Positions 36,992-46,519 of a DNA stretch of 64,000 bases are shown in pieces. Location of the stretch: NCBI GenBank assembly GCA_965224755.1, contig OZ245061.1, forward strand, positions 1,178,001 through 1,242,000, in the 5' to 3' direction. A program made the translations under genes and the position numbers. Within the stretch, counting starts at the first letter, position 1, and each line of letters starts with the position of its first letter. The notes beneath the pieces are model-generated. The model did not search any database, was not told the DNA's origin, and saw nothing but the letters and a program-made list of their open reading frames with translations. Origin of the DNA: Hellea sp965224755. Its GTDB lineage: Bacteria > Pseudomonadota > Alphaproteobacteria > Caulobacterales > Maricaulaceae.

Positions 36992-39034
36992 CTAGAAAGT
37001 ATCGCTGACTTCTAGCGCGAGAAACAGGCCGAAAGGACGAGTGCGCTCTTCTGTAAAATCTAGGACACCTAGGTCGCGGCGATCCGTAAATATCTCGCGG
37101 CGGAAATCATCACTGGCATCAAACAGATTTTGCAAACTCGCCTGCACCTTCATGCCCAGAACGTCTTTATGCTCGATAAAGACTTCGCTCCAAGGACCGT
37201 CAAAGGTAAATTGATTAATCGTGTTGAGCCTATATCTCGGTGCGTCGCGGGATTGCTGAACATAGGCTCCGTAAGCCCAGTCGGATTTCGGGATGTCATG
37301 GCGAAAGCTCGCGCTCCAAGACGAAATTCTATCGCCGTTCAGCCGCCGCGAAAATCCGAGAAGCGGGTCATCAACCGCTGAATTTTGTAATTGAAGCTGC
37401 AGATCAAGCTGCGTGCCATTCCAGCCCCATTTATCGCCTTTTACTGTGGCCGTAAACTCAACGCCGTAGCGGTTGGCGCTGTCAATATTGCCGACAGCAT
37501 CGCCGACAGTATCGTCGTCAGTCTCTATGGGAATGCGGTCCACGAGGTCGGAAATTAAGGCGCCGTAAAACCGAGCCTTGAAGGTGTTGCCATTACCTAA
37601 ATCTTTGTCAAATTCCACCTCGGCCAGCCAAGATTGCTCAGGAACCAAATTGGCATTGCCGGTATTATTCTGCACGCCTTGAAGGTCAACGGATGAAATG
37701 AAGTCAAAAAAGTCAAGCTGCCCGACTTCGCGCTCTAGTTTCGTGCGGATGGAAAGCGAGTCTTCGGGTTTGAATGTGGCTGATACAAAACCTTTGGGCC
37801 TGAAGTAAGTCTGGGCTGGACTTGTATTTTGGGAAATCTCTGAATATTCACCGCCGAGTGAGATCTGAACATCTACTTTAGGAGAAAGCTTACGGCTATG
37901 GGTGAGCGTGGCCTCAGCCCGCTTTTCTTCAACGCGGGACGCATCTGTCCCGTTATTGGCGGGCGTGAACAGGTCAATGAACTCATTGCCGATATCGAGG
38001 AAATTATAAGCGCCTTCGAGGCCGAGTTGCCAATCGCGGCCTTCTTGCGGTGACCAGGAATATTCTGCGCGGCCAATGGTTTCGCCTTCATCCGCAATCT
38101 GGTTAAATTGGGAGCTTTCGATTAATCCTGCTTGCGGGTCATAAACATCAAATTGAGAGGCCGTGGGCGAATGCTCCGTGCGGTAATAGCCGATGAGTTT
38201 TAACTTTCCCGGCCCGGCTGGAAATTCATAATCGCCTCCGGCTTCGGCGTTCCATTCGTCTTCGCCGCGAAAGAAATGAGTTTCCAGATCTCGTCCCCGC
38301 GCGGTTAGGGCTGTGCGTTTGGAGATCTCGCGGCCATTAAAGTTAAACAGATTAAATTCGAGGTTTAGATTGGCAACATGGCCCTCTTTGGGTTTCCAAG
38401 ATAAGTCTAGTGACGCTCCCGGATTTTCGCCGTTAAACCGCGAGCCTTCGTCGCGCGTTTCAAACACGGTGCCGTCCGGTGTAAATTGCCGCTCCGGCCC
38501 CCAATGCCCATTGCGAAACATATCGCTATCTAATTTGGCGGAATAAGAAAGCTTACCGCTCTCCCCCGACACTGAAACTGACCCGCGCAGCAAGGAAGGC
38601 TCCAAACCGTTGCGCCACTCCGGAGTCCATTCCCATGTCCCGGTCACGCCGGTTGTTTTTGAAAAGACATTGGCGACTTGGCCTGAAAGCCCGGGAATAT
38701 CGAGCGATGTGCCGTCGACAATTTCGATTTTGACAACATTGCCGGCATTGATCCGGCTAAGTAGGTCGCGCGCGTCGGTTTTGCCGGAAATCCGCTCGCC
38801 ATTGATCAGGACATTCGCGCCGCCTTGTCCTAATCCGCGCTTGTTATCCTCTCTCTGGATTTGAAATCCCGGTATTCGCCTGACCATATCCAGCGCGGTT
38901 CGCGGCGCATATTGTTCGAAAAATGCGGGCTCATATGTCTGCCCGGAATTTGTATCTTGCGCGAATGCCGGGCCTGAAATCAGGGTGAGTCCGACCGTTA
39001 CCGCAAGAAGCGGTTTTGATAAAAATGTCATCAT
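36992..39034 (-). CDS. TonB-dependent outer-membrane receptor
   Basis: Protein of 680 residues with a signal peptide (cleavage after AFA near residue 25). The plug domain covers about 40-140 (ALDMVRRIPGFQIQRED, NVLINGERISGK, VVKIEIVDGTSLDIPGLSG) and is followed by a 22-strand type barrel ending LFLALEVSDTF, with a terminal Phe. No clear TonB box is recognised just after the signal peptide. The substrate is unknown, and no siderophore or transport genes accompany it. The next gene upstream (39069-41618, same strand) is an M56/M23 peptidase; the gap is about 34 bases, so they may be cotranscribed. Confidence 0.9.
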   Translation of the reverse strand: MMTFLSKPLLAVTVGLTLISGPAFAQDTNSGQTYEPAFFEQYAPRTALDMVRRIPGFQIQREDNKRGLGQGGANVLINGERISGKTDARDLLSRINAGNVVKIEIVDGTSLDIPGLSGQVANVFSKTTGVTGTWEWTPEWRNGLEPSLLRGSVSVSGESGKLSYSAKLDSDMFRNGHWGPERQFTPDGTVFETRDEGSRFNGENPGASLDLSWKPKEGHVANLNLEFNLFNFNGREISKRTALTARGRDLETHFFRGEDEWNAEAGGDYEFPAGPGKLKLIGYYRTEHSPTASQFDVYDPQAGLIESSQFNQIADEGETIGRAEYSWSPQEGRDWQLGLEGAYNFLDIGNEFIDLFTPANNGTDASRVEEKRAEATLTHSRKLSPKVDVQISLGGEYSEISQNTSPAQTYFRPKGFVSATFKPEDSLSIRTKLEREVGQLDFFDFISSVDLQGVQNNTGNANLVPEQSWLAEVEFDKDLGNGNTFKARFYGALISDLVDRIPIETDDDTVGDAVGNIDSANRYGVEFTATVKGDKWGWNGTQLDLQLQLQNSAVDDPLLGFSRRLNGDRISSWSASFRHDIPKSDWAYGAYVQQSRDAPRYRLNTINQFTFDGPWSEVFIEHKDVLGMKVQASLQNLFDASDDFRREIFTDRRDLGVLDFTEERTRPFGLFLALEVSDTF

Positions 39035-39068
39035 GAGTTTGTCTTTGTCTTTGTGTTTGGGGGCTAGG

Positions 39069-41618
39069 CTAGAAGATTAGGTTTTCAGGGTCGAGGGTTT
39101 CGCCGTCTTTGCGGATTTCGAAATGCAGATGCGGGCCTGTGGATTTCCCGGTTGAGCCTATCCCGGCAATAACATCTCCGGCTTTGACGGTCTGGCCCGG
39201 CTTAACATTAAACCCGTTTAAATGGCCGTAAAGTGTCTGGAATCCGCCTTCATGTTCGAGAATGATCCGGTGGCCCCAAGCGTCTTCGGTCGTTAACAAC
39301 TTCACTTTGCCATCTGCGGCGGCGAAAACAGGCGCCCCGGTCTTGGCCGCGAGGTCAATGCCCTGATGGGTTTTTGGCCAAAGCGAGCCGGACATACCGT
39401 ATCTGGCTGTGATGCGCGAGTTCGGTGCTGGCATGACAAAGACAGGCGCAGATATTTCATAATTGATGGGCAGAATTTGCTGCGTTACAGGCGCGGCGGG
39501 CGTTACAGGCCGGGCTTGCGCTTCTTGAGACGGATCATGAATAGCGCCGTCTTTATGTTTGTGCTTTCCTGTGGCCTTGATCCTAGTCTTGGTTTTGGTC
39601 TTGCTGTGATTAAACTCGCCATAAGTGATGTCATGGGTCTGCCGGTGTTTACCGCCTTGGGATTCGGACATAACATGCATGGATTTCGGCGTGATATCGA
39701 CTTGCTTGATCGTAGATTTCTTGACCCCTAAATCAGACATCAATTCGCAATATTTACCCTCGGCAGCTTTGGGAACCTGCGTTCCATTGGCGACCCAATG
39801 ACTATCAATATAGCGCAGAGTGACCTTTTCATTACGCGACGAAATCAGGTTGTCCCGTAGGAGTTGGCTGTAGAGTTTTTCGCGAATGACATTGTATTTA
39901 GTATGTTGGTTACTGGCGCGTTCACGTTGACGTTCGGCTTGTTCCTCGGCCCGCTCGCGTTGCTCCTCGGCCCGTTCGCGCTGTTCCTCCGCCCGCTCGC
40001 GCTGTTCCTCGGCTCTCTCGCGCTGCTCTTCTGCGCGCTCTTCTTGCTCTTCAACCCGCTCGCGCATTTCTTCTTCGCGGTCACGCATTTCGTCCTCGCG
40101 GTCGCGGGCTTCTTCCATACGGTCAGCCATGCGCTCTGCGTCGCGCTGCGCCCGTTCAGCTTGGCGTTCGGCTTTTTCTATGGCGCGCTTGATGTCGCGA
40201 TCATTATGGCCATTCATATTTTCCGTGTAGCGCTCCATACTGGCTTCGAAATATTCCATATCGATTTGGAATTGATCCATCTTGTCATCAAATCCGATAT
40301 CATAGGGGTTCGGGCCGCCGGCTAAGGTATCCTTGTGGGAGGATTTAAATTGCGGTGGCTTTGGCGGGTATTGCAGAAGGTCTGATTTGTTTTTAATGAA
40401 GTCGCGATTGCCGGCCTTATCGACATCATACCATGCGCCTTTGACCAAAACCCAGCGCCGCCCGTCTTCGGTGATTTTCGCGGTGAGGGGCTTGCCGTCC
40501 AGATGAATGGTCTCGAAGCGGTAATTCTGCTTGGAGGCTTTTGCGTGTTCATAAGAACCATCTTTATAAGCTTCGTCAGCCTTTTCGGGATGGGCATTGG
40601 CCGCGCCTGATGTTCCCAGATAAATTCCGCCAATCAGCAATGTCGTTAGCACCGACATCATCAAATGCTCGGGTCGTCTCTGTTGTTCAGCCGTTCCGGC
40701 GAGCCGCTTCAGACGGCCAAGTAACGGCATGTCTGCTCCTTTCGCGGCCATGGCAAATTCCTGGGCAAATTCTTGCGTCGGTAAGCTGAGCTGTAGCGCC
40801 GCCAGACCGCGGGCGAGAGCCTGCGGGTCGCGTGATTGCGCGACGGCGAGATCGTCACAGGCTTCTTCGCGGTCAATATCAATCTGCTTGGATATATAAT
40901 GAATGGCAGGGTGGAAGAAGAACACGGTTTTGATCGCAGTCTGCACCAGATTAAAGAGATAATCAAAGCGGCGGATATGGGCCAGTTCGTGCAGCAATAT
41001 CGCTTCGACCTGTTCGCGCGGCAAGCCCGTAAGAAATCCTGCAGGCACCAAGACGAGCGGCTTGATAAAGCCAACCGTCAGCGGCCCGGCGACGCGGTTC
41101 GAAACAAACAAGCGCACATTTTCATTCAGCCCGGAATTTAACACGAGTGTGCGAAAGCGGCTTTCCCACATAGGCGGAATGGTGGAGAGCCCTACGCGGC
41201 GTAGATGTTGAGCTGCAATATAGGCGGCCGAATAGCGCAGGGCCATAAAGGCAAAGCCGAGACACCAGATCATGCCAAGCACGGCGGTATAGGCTGCCGG
41301 ATCCATTGGTAGACTCAGCCCTGTTGCCGTATTGGCCAGCCCGGTTTGCAGCGCCGTCGGGGCGGCTTGCCCGCCGCCTCCCGCGATGAAATTCAAGACG
41401 GCACCCGAACTTTGCGGCCCGCTGCCCATATAAACGGCAAAGGTTGCCAGAAACGCCGCGAAACATCCGATAAGCGTCAGCAGTTGAAAACCATAACGCG
41501 CGGAGGGCGCTGCGCTCTTCCAGAGATTGCGAAAAACAATCACCAAGCAAAAGGCCAATGCGCCCTGCCAGAGGCTATGCAATAAAGCCCATCCGAGGCT
41601 ATCCAGTAAATGTGTCAT
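39069..41618 (-). CDS. M56 (BlaR1-type) membrane peptidase fused to an M23 peptidase domain
   Basis: Protein of 849 residues. The N-terminal part has four hydrophobic segments and the M56 zinc motif HELAH at 210-214, with a downstream EEACDD, as in BlaR1/MecR1 sensors. A long charged coiled coil (about 470-580) is built from a heptad repeated in tandem (EEQRERA). The C-terminus is an M23/LytM-type domain (HQGIDLA, and HLHFEI with His830 and His832) that would act on or bind peptidoglycan in the periplasm. It is directly downstream of a BlaI-type repressor gene, so the pair forms a sensor-repressor operon, perhaps responding to cell-wall damage. Confidence 0.88.
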   Translation of the reverse strand: MTHLLDSLGWALLHSLWQGALAFCLVIVFRNLWKSAAPSARYGFQLLTLIGCFAAFLATFAVYMGSGPQSSGAVLNFIAGGGGQAAPTALQTGLANTATGLSLPMDPAAYTAVLGMIWCLGFAFMALRYSAAYIAAQHLRRVGLSTIPPMWESRFRTLVLNSGLNENVRLFVSNRVAGPLTVGFIKPLVLVPAGFLTGLPREQVEAILLHELAHIRRFDYLFNLVQTAIKTVFFFHPAIHYISKQIDIDREEACDDLAVAQSRDPQALARGLAALQLSLPTQEFAQEFAMAAKGADMPLLGRLKRLAGTAEQQRRPEHLMMSVLTTLLIGGIYLGTSGAANAHPEKADEAYKDGSYEHAKASKQNYRFETIHLDGKPLTAKITEDGRRWVLVKGAWYDVDKAGNRDFIKNKSDLLQYPPKPPQFKSSHKDTLAGGPNPYDIGFDDKMDQFQIDMEYFEASMERYTENMNGHNDRDIKRAIEKAERQAERAQRDAERMADRMEEARDREDEMRDREEEMRERVEEQEERAEEQRERAEEQRERAEEQRERAEEQRERAEEQAERQRERASNQHTKYNVIREKLYSQLLRDNLISSRNEKVTLRYIDSHWVANGTQVPKAAEGKYCELMSDLGVKKSTIKQVDITPKSMHVMSESQGGKHRQTHDITYGEFNHSKTKTKTRIKATGKHKHKDGAIHDPSQEAQARPVTPAAPVTQQILPINYEISAPVFVMPAPNSRITARYGMSGSLWPKTHQGIDLAAKTGAPVFAAADGKVKLLTTEDAWGHRIILEHEGGFQTLYGHLNGFNVKPGQTVKAGDVIAGIGSTGKSTGPHLHFEIRKDGETLDPENLIF

Positions 41619-41639
41619 ATGCGTCTCCCCTAAAAAGGA

Positions 41640-42032
41640 CTATTCGCGGTCCATATTGGCGATGAATTTTTTTATAGCGTCGATTTCGGCCTGCGAAGCG
41701 TCAGGGCTCCCCAAAGCATGCATGACAAGGTCAGAGACTGAGTTGCCGAATGTGGTCTCAATGAAGCGGTCAAAAAGGCGCGATTTGGTTTCGCCTTCTG
41801 AGACCAGCGCGCGGTATTTATAGGATTTCCCTTCGCCGGGCTCGCGGGCGACAAGGCCCTTATCATGCAGGCGCTGAATCTGTTTAAGCGTGGTCGTATA
41901 ACCGACATCCTTAGAGGCGCTCATGATAGTGTGAATGGTCTTAACGCTGCAAGGCTGATGCGCCCAGAGAACGGTAAGAATAGCGGTTTCCGCCGCAGAA
42001 GGCTTAATAGGGGATTTGATCTGTGTTTTCAT
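41640..42032 (-). CDS. BlaI/MecI-family transcriptional repressor
   Basis: Winged-helix repressor of 130 residues (KPSAAETAILTVLWAHQPCS, then VKTIHTIM and YTTTLKQIQRLHDKGLVARE). The C-terminal dimerisation region would contain the cleavage site used by M56 partners. The M56/M23 peptidase gene follows 21 bases downstream. Two GACA-N2-TGTC dyads lie just upstream of the start, consistent with autoregulation. No beta-lactamase gene is present in the window. Confidence 0.9.
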   Translation of the reverse strand: MKTQIKSPIKPSAAETAILTVLWAHQPCSVKTIHTIMSASKDVGYTTTLKQIQRLHDKGLVAREPGEGKSYKYRALVSEGETKSRLFDRFIETTFGNSVSDLVMHALGSPDASQAEIDAIKKFIANMDRE

Positions 42033-42044
42033 GACTCAATCACT

Positions 42045-42089
42045 AAACGACAATTGTCGTTTTGAAAAGTTACAAAAAAGACAGGTGTC
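42045..42089. promoter_or_regulatory. Tandem operator for the BlaI-type repressor
   Basis: A perfect 18-base palindrome AAACGACAATTGTCGTTT (42045-42062) is followed by GACAGGTGTC (42080-42089). The centres are 31 bases apart, close to three helical turns. The position directly upstream of the repressor ATG (42032) fits autorepression. Confidence 0.65.
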
Positions 42090-42122
42090 GTAATATTATT
42101 GAGATATTGATATTGCGGTCAC

Positions 42123-42152
42123 AAAAAAGCCGCCCCAATGGAGCGGCTTTTT
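42123..42152 (-). terminator. Rho-independent terminator of glnA
   Basis: On the minus strand, AAAAAGCCGCTCC pairs with the following GGGGCGGCTTTTTT around a short loop, ending in a T run just after the glnA stop. Confidence 0.75.
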
Positions 42153-42171
42153 CTTAGTCTGTGCTAAGCGC

Positions 42172-43575
42172 CTAGCATTTATAATACATATCAAATTCCA
42201 CCGGATGGGGGTGCATGGCGAGGCGGTGGACTTCTTCCATTTTCAGCTCGATGTAAGCGTCGATTTGATCGTCGTCGAAAACGCCGCCGGCTTTGAGAAA
42301 ATCGCGGTCGCTGTCGAGTGCGCCGAGAGCTTCGCGCAAAGAGCCGCAGACTTGCGGGATCTTGCTCGCCTCTTCGGCTTCAAGCTCATAGAGGTCGATA
42401 TCCATCGGGTCGCCCGGATCGATTTTGTTTTTAATGCCGTCAAGGCCGGCCATCAGCAGGGCCGTATAAGTCAGGTAAGGATTGCCTGCCGGATCGGGGA
42501 AGCGCACTTCGAGGCGTTTGCCTTTAGGCGACGCCGTCCACGGAATACGCACAGAGGCGGAGCGGTTACGAGAAGAGTAAGCCAGCATCACAGGGGCTTC
42601 AAAGCCCGGCACAAGGCGCTTATAGCTATTGGTCGAAGCATTGGCGAAAGCGTTGATCGCTTTGGCATGTTTAATCACGCCGCCAATATAATAAAGGCAC
42701 TGTTTGGACAAGCCGGCATATTCATTACCCGCAAAAAGCGGCTTCTTATCTTTCCAGATCGACATATGCACATGCATGCCGGTGCCGTTATCGTCCCACA
42801 TCGGCTTGGGCATAAAGGTTGCGGTTTTGCCGTAAGCGTGGGCCACATTATGCACGATATATTTATAGAGCTGCATATTATCGCCCATAGTCAGCAGCGT
42901 ATCAAACTGCATGCCAAGCTCGTGCTGGGCCGGGGCGACTTCATGGTGATGTTTTTCAGGGCGTAGGCCAAGCTCTTCCATGATGGAGAGCATTTCGCTG
43001 CGCATATCTTGGGCAGAATCAACAGGCGGAACCGGGAAGTAACCGCCCTTTGGCCCGGGGCGATGGCCCATATTACCGCCTTGATATTGTGTGCCGGTAT
43101 TGGCGGGAAGCTCGGAGCTATCGATAGAGTAACCCGTTACGTTTTGGTCGGTGTCCCAGCGCACATCGTCAAAGACGAAGAACTCGGCTTCGGGGCCAAA
43201 ATAGACCTCGTCGCCGACCTTGGCCGAGCGCATATAATTCTCGGCGGCTTTGGCGGTTCCGCGCGGGTCGCGGTTATAGGCTTCGCCTGTGTCGGGCTCT
43301 AAAATGTCGCAAAATATGGCCATCGTATCTTGCTGATAAAACGGGTCCATCTTGGCGGTTGAGGCGTCGGGGAGCAAAACCATGTCGGACTCGTTGATGT
43401 CTTTCCAGCCGCCAATAGAGGAGCCGTCAAACATCGTCCCGTCCTTGAACAAGTCCTCGTCAACGAGGTCTGAATGGAAGGTGACATGCTGCATTTTCCC
43501 GCGCGGGTCGGTGAAGCGTAGATCGACGAATTTGATATTCTCGTCTTTGATTTGTTTGAGGAGTTTCTCAGACAT
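42172..43575 (-). CDS. glnA: Glutamine synthetase type I
   Basis: Ammonia-assimilating enzyme of 467 residues (dodecamer of the GSI-beta type). Features: beta-grasp N-terminus (VDLRFTDPRGKMQH), the catalytic AEFFVFD and GTGMHVHMSIW motifs, and RVPW-like NRSASVRIPWTA. The adenylylation-site Tyr is at about residue 396 (DLYELEAEEA), matching the regulation expected from the glnE gene at 30.6-33.2 kb. glnB lies immediately upstream on the same strand, the usual glnBA operon. Confidence 0.97.
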   Translation of the reverse strand: MSEKLLKQIKDENIKFVDLRFTDPRGKMQHVTFHSDLVDEDLFKDGTMFDGSSIGGWKDINESDMVLLPDASTAKMDPFYQQDTMAIFCDILEPDTGEAYNRDPRGTAKAAENYMRSAKVGDEVYFGPEAEFFVFDDVRWDTDQNVTGYSIDSSELPANTGTQYQGGNMGHRPGPKGGYFPVPPVDSAQDMRSEMLSIMEELGLRPEKHHHEVAPAQHELGMQFDTLLTMGDNMQLYKYIVHNVAHAYGKTATFMPKPMWDDNGTGMHVHMSIWKDKKPLFAGNEYAGLSKQCLYYIGGVIKHAKAINAFANASTNSYKRLVPGFEAPVMLAYSSRNRSASVRIPWTASPKGKRLEVRFPDPAGNPYLTYTALLMAGLDGIKNKIDPGDPMDIDLYELEAEEASKIPQVCGSLREALGALDSDRDFLKAGGVFDDDQIDAYIELKMEEVHRLAMHPHPVEFDMYYKC

Positions 43576-43616
43576 TTTCCTAATCCTTTCCCAAGATTTT
43601 GGAGTATTTAAATAAT

Positions 43617-43955
43617 TTATAAGGCCGCGTCGCCGGACTCGCCGGTGCGGATGCGGATGGCTTGCAAGACTTCGGAGACGAAGATTTTACCGTCGCCGAT
43701 CTTGCCGGTTTTGGCGGCTGTCTGGATCGCCTCAAGCGCGCCTTCGACTTGATCGTCAGCGACAACCAATTCGAGCTTTAGCTTGGGCAGAAAATCGACA
43801 ACATATTCCGCGCCGCGGTAAAGCTCGGTATGGCCCTTTTGGCGGCCAAAGCCTTTGGCTTCAAGCACGGTCATGCCTTGCAGGCCAACGCCTTGCAGAG
43901 CTTCTTTAACTTCGTCCAGTTTGAACGGCTTGATAATGGCTTCGATCTTTTTCAT
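43617..43955 (-). CDS. glnB: Nitrogen regulatory protein PII
   Basis: PII trimer subunit of 112 residues. The N-terminus MKKIEAIIKPFKLDEVKEAL is typical. The T loop contains Tyr51, the uridylylation site (GAEYVVDFLPK). The C-terminal signature GKIFVSEVLQAIRIRTGE is present. The protein reports 2-oxoglutarate and ATP/ADP levels to GlnE, GlnD and NtrB. The 255-base gap before the divergent maeB gene must hold its promoter; no clear sigma-54 or NtrC site was identified there. Confidence 0.97.
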   Translation of the reverse strand: MKKIEAIIKPFKLDEVKEALQGVGLQGMTVLEAKGFGRQKGHTELYRGAEYVVDFLPKLKLELVVADDQVEGALEAIQTAAKTGKIGDGKIFVSEVLQAIRIRTGESGDAAL

Positions 43956-44210
43956 AGCGGTTTCCTGCGAGTCTATAAGTGTTGCGAGTCTTTACAAAGA
44001 AGCAAGGTGCGGAGTCGAGATTATGAAGGCCGTAGAGCGGTTTGGCTGTTGATAAGAGGGTAAAACGCACCCTTTTTGAACAGATTTACCAAGCCGTGCC
44101 TAAAAATTATGCAATAGTGCAACTCACCAAGGCGTGATGAGTCCATCTTAGGGCTATCGCGGGGCTGCAAATGTCTTTAAGACGCAGCCGGAAATAAGAG
44201 GGAGCCACCC

Positions 44211-46502
44211 GTGGCAAAGCTGGAAGTCAGACCGCCGAAAAAAACCTATATCACCGATCAGCAGGCATTGGATTTTCATGCCTTGCCGATTCCGGGAAAA
44301 TTGGCGCTGCTTCCGACAAAACCGATGGCGACGCAGCGTGATTTATCGCTGGCCTATTCGCCGGGCGTAGCGGTGCCGGTCGAGGAAATCGCGCGCGACC
44401 CTGACCTCGCTTATGACTATACCTCCAAAGGCAATATGGTCGCCGTTATCTCTAACGGAACAGCGATTTTGGGCCTCGGAAATCTCGGCGCGATGGCGTC
44501 AAAACCGGTCATGGAAGGCAAGGCTGTTCTCTTCAAACGCTTCGCTGATATCGACAGTTTCGATATCGAAGTCGAAGAAGAAGACGCCGAGAAATTCATC
44601 GCTTGCGTGGAGCGTTTCGGAAATACATTTGGCGGCATCAATCTCGAAGATATAGGCTCGCCCGAATGTTTCATCATCGAGCAGGAATTGCGCGAAAAGC
44701 TCGATATTCCGGTGTTTCATGATGACCAGCACGGCACGGCCATTATCGCCACGGCGGGGCTCATCAATGCGGCTGACCTGACCGGGCGTAAGTTTAAAGA
44801 TATGAAAGTCGTGCTTTCGGGCGCGGGGGCCGCCGGGCTCTCTGTTTTAGGCCTTATCAAGCGCCTTGGCGTTAGAGATGAAAACGCGATTGTGATCGAC
44901 AGTAAAGGCGTCATCTATCAAGGCCGCCAAGAGTATATGGATCAGTGGAAAGCGCCGCATGCGATTGATACAAAATTGCGCACGCTCGAAGAAGCCATGG
45001 TTGGCGCTGATGTTTTTTTGGGCCTGTCGGTGGCGGGTATTGTCACGCAGGACATGATTAAATCCATGGCCAAAAACCCGATTATTTTCGCCATGGCTAA
45101 TCCCGATCCGGAGATCACGCCCGAAGAGATCAAAGAGGTTCGCAGCGACGCGATCATCGCCACAGGCCGGTCTGACTATCCCAATCAGGTCAATAATGTG
45201 CTTGGCTTTCCCTATATTTTCCGGGGCGCGCTGGATGTTCGCGCGCGAAATGTGAACGAGAAAATGAAGCTGGCCTGCGCCCATGCGCTGGCAGATTTGG
45301 CCCGCCAAGATGTGCCCGAAGAAGTCGCCGCAGCTTACCATGGCAAGCGCCCGAAATATGGCCGGGACTATATTATTCCCGCGCCGTTTGACCCGCGGCT
45401 TATTTCCGAAATCCCGCCTTATGTCGCCCAAGCCGCGATGGATACGGGCGTGGCCCGCAAACCGATTGAGGATATGGAGGCCTATAAGAAATCACTGGCC
45501 CAGAGACAGGATCCGACAGCGGCTATTCTGCAGGGCATTTCGGCGGCCGTTGCTGAAAATCCTAAAACAATTGTCTTTGCCGAGGGCGAAGAACCGGCTG
45601 TTATCCGCGCCGCGCAATCCTTTCAACGCCGCGGTTTGGGCAAGGCCATCCTTATTGGCCGCGAAAAGCCGATTTACGACAATATGAAATTGCTCGGCGT
45701 CGAAAACCCGGACAGTTACACCATACTCAATGCGCGTCTGTTTGACCGTAATGCTGAATTCACCGAGTATCTTTATGGCCGCATGCAGCGCAAAGGCTTT
45801 TTGCGGCGTGATGCCCAGCGCCTTGTCAATAATGACCGTAATGTCTTTTCCGCCCTGATGCTGCATCACGGCCTGGCGGACGGCATGGTGACAGGGGTGA
45901 CGCGGAGCTATGATATTGCCCTGCGCGATGTCAAATTAGTGCTTAAACATGTCGAAGATGAGCGCACCATGGGCGTCTCCGTTGTGGTCAATAAAAACCG
46001 CACGCTCTTTATTGCTGACACCAATATCACAGAGTTTCCGTCCGCAGAGGACTTGGCCGATATTGCCGAGACAACCGCGCATTTCGCCCGCCAATTCGGC
46101 TTTGATCCGCGCGTAGCTTTGCTGTCATATTCGACTTTCGGCAATCCCGTCGGCGAGCGCATGCAAAGAGTGCGCGACGCGGTAAGCATTCTCGATGAGC
46201 GCGAAGTCGATTTTGAATATGAGGGCGATATCGCCGCCGATGTCGCGCTCGACCCGCTGCACACACTGACCTATCCGTTCTCGCGCCTGTCGGGCGCGGC
46301 CAATGTGCTGGTCATGCCCGCCATTCATTCGGCCTCGATTGCGACCAAATTGCTCGACGTTGTCGGCGGCGCGACAGTGCTCGGCCCGTTTTTGACGGGT
46401 CTTGAAAAGCCCGTGCAAATTTGCTCACTCGGCGCAACCGCGTCCGAAATTACCCAAATGGCCACGCTCGCCGCCTTCGCGCCTTCGCATCGTGATGATT
46501 AA
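44211..46502 (+). CDS. maeB: NADP-type malic enzyme with phosphotransacetylase-like domain (MaeB)
   Basis: Converts malate to pyruvate and CO2. 763 residues, with a GTG start after a GAGGGAG site. The N-terminal malic domain (about 15-165; AYSPGVAVP, FHDDQHGTA) and NAD(P)-binding domain (about 170-410; VLSGAGAAGLS, ATGRSDYPNQVNN) are followed by a phosphate-acetyltransferase-like domain (about 430-757), which is regulatory in this family. Length and order are typical of MaeB-type enzymes of alphaproteobacteria. Confidence 0.95.
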   Translation: MAKLEVRPPKKTYITDQQALDFHALPIPGKLALLPTKPMATQRDLSLAYSPGVAVPVEEIARDPDLAYDYTSKGNMVAVISNGTAILGLGNLGAMASKPVMEGKAVLFKRFADIDSFDIEVEEEDAEKFIACVERFGNTFGGINLEDIGSPECFIIEQELREKLDIPVFHDDQHGTAIIATAGLINAADLTGRKFKDMKVVLSGAGAAGLSVLGLIKRLGVRDENAIVIDSKGVIYQGRQEYMDQWKAPHAIDTKLRTLEEAMVGADVFLGLSVAGIVTQDMIKSMAKNPIIFAMANPDPEITPEEIKEVRSDAIIATGRSDYPNQVNNVLGFPYIFRGALDVRARNVNEKMKLACAHALADLARQDVPEEVAAAYHGKRPKYGRDYIIPAPFDPRLISEIPPYVAQAAMDTGVARKPIEDMEAYKKSLAQRQDPTAAILQGISAAVAENPKTIVFAEGEEPAVIRAAQSFQRRGLGKAILIGREKPIYDNMKLLGVENPDSYTILNARLFDRNAEFTEYLYGRMQRKGFLRRDAQRLVNNDRNVFSALMLHHGLADGMVTGVTRSYDIALRDVKLVLKHVEDERTMGVSVVVNKNRTLFIADTNITEFPSAEDLADIAETTAHFARQFGFDPRVALLSYSTFGNPVGERMQRVRDAVSILDEREVDFEYEGDIAADVALDPLHTLTYPFSRLSGAANVLVMPAIHSASIATKLLDVVGGATVLGPFLTGLEKPVQICSLGATASEITQMATLAAFAPSHRDD

Positions 46503-46519
46503 GCGCACCGCGAGGACTA

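Noticed and set aside
42205..42966. 253-codon open frame opposite glnA
   Set aside because: It is antisense to conserved glutamine synthetase motifs, with no independent evidence.
43956..44210. NtrC or sigma-54 site upstream of glnB
   Set aside because: Partial matches such as TGCAATAGTGCA and GCACCTTGC do not have the required spacing or symmetry.
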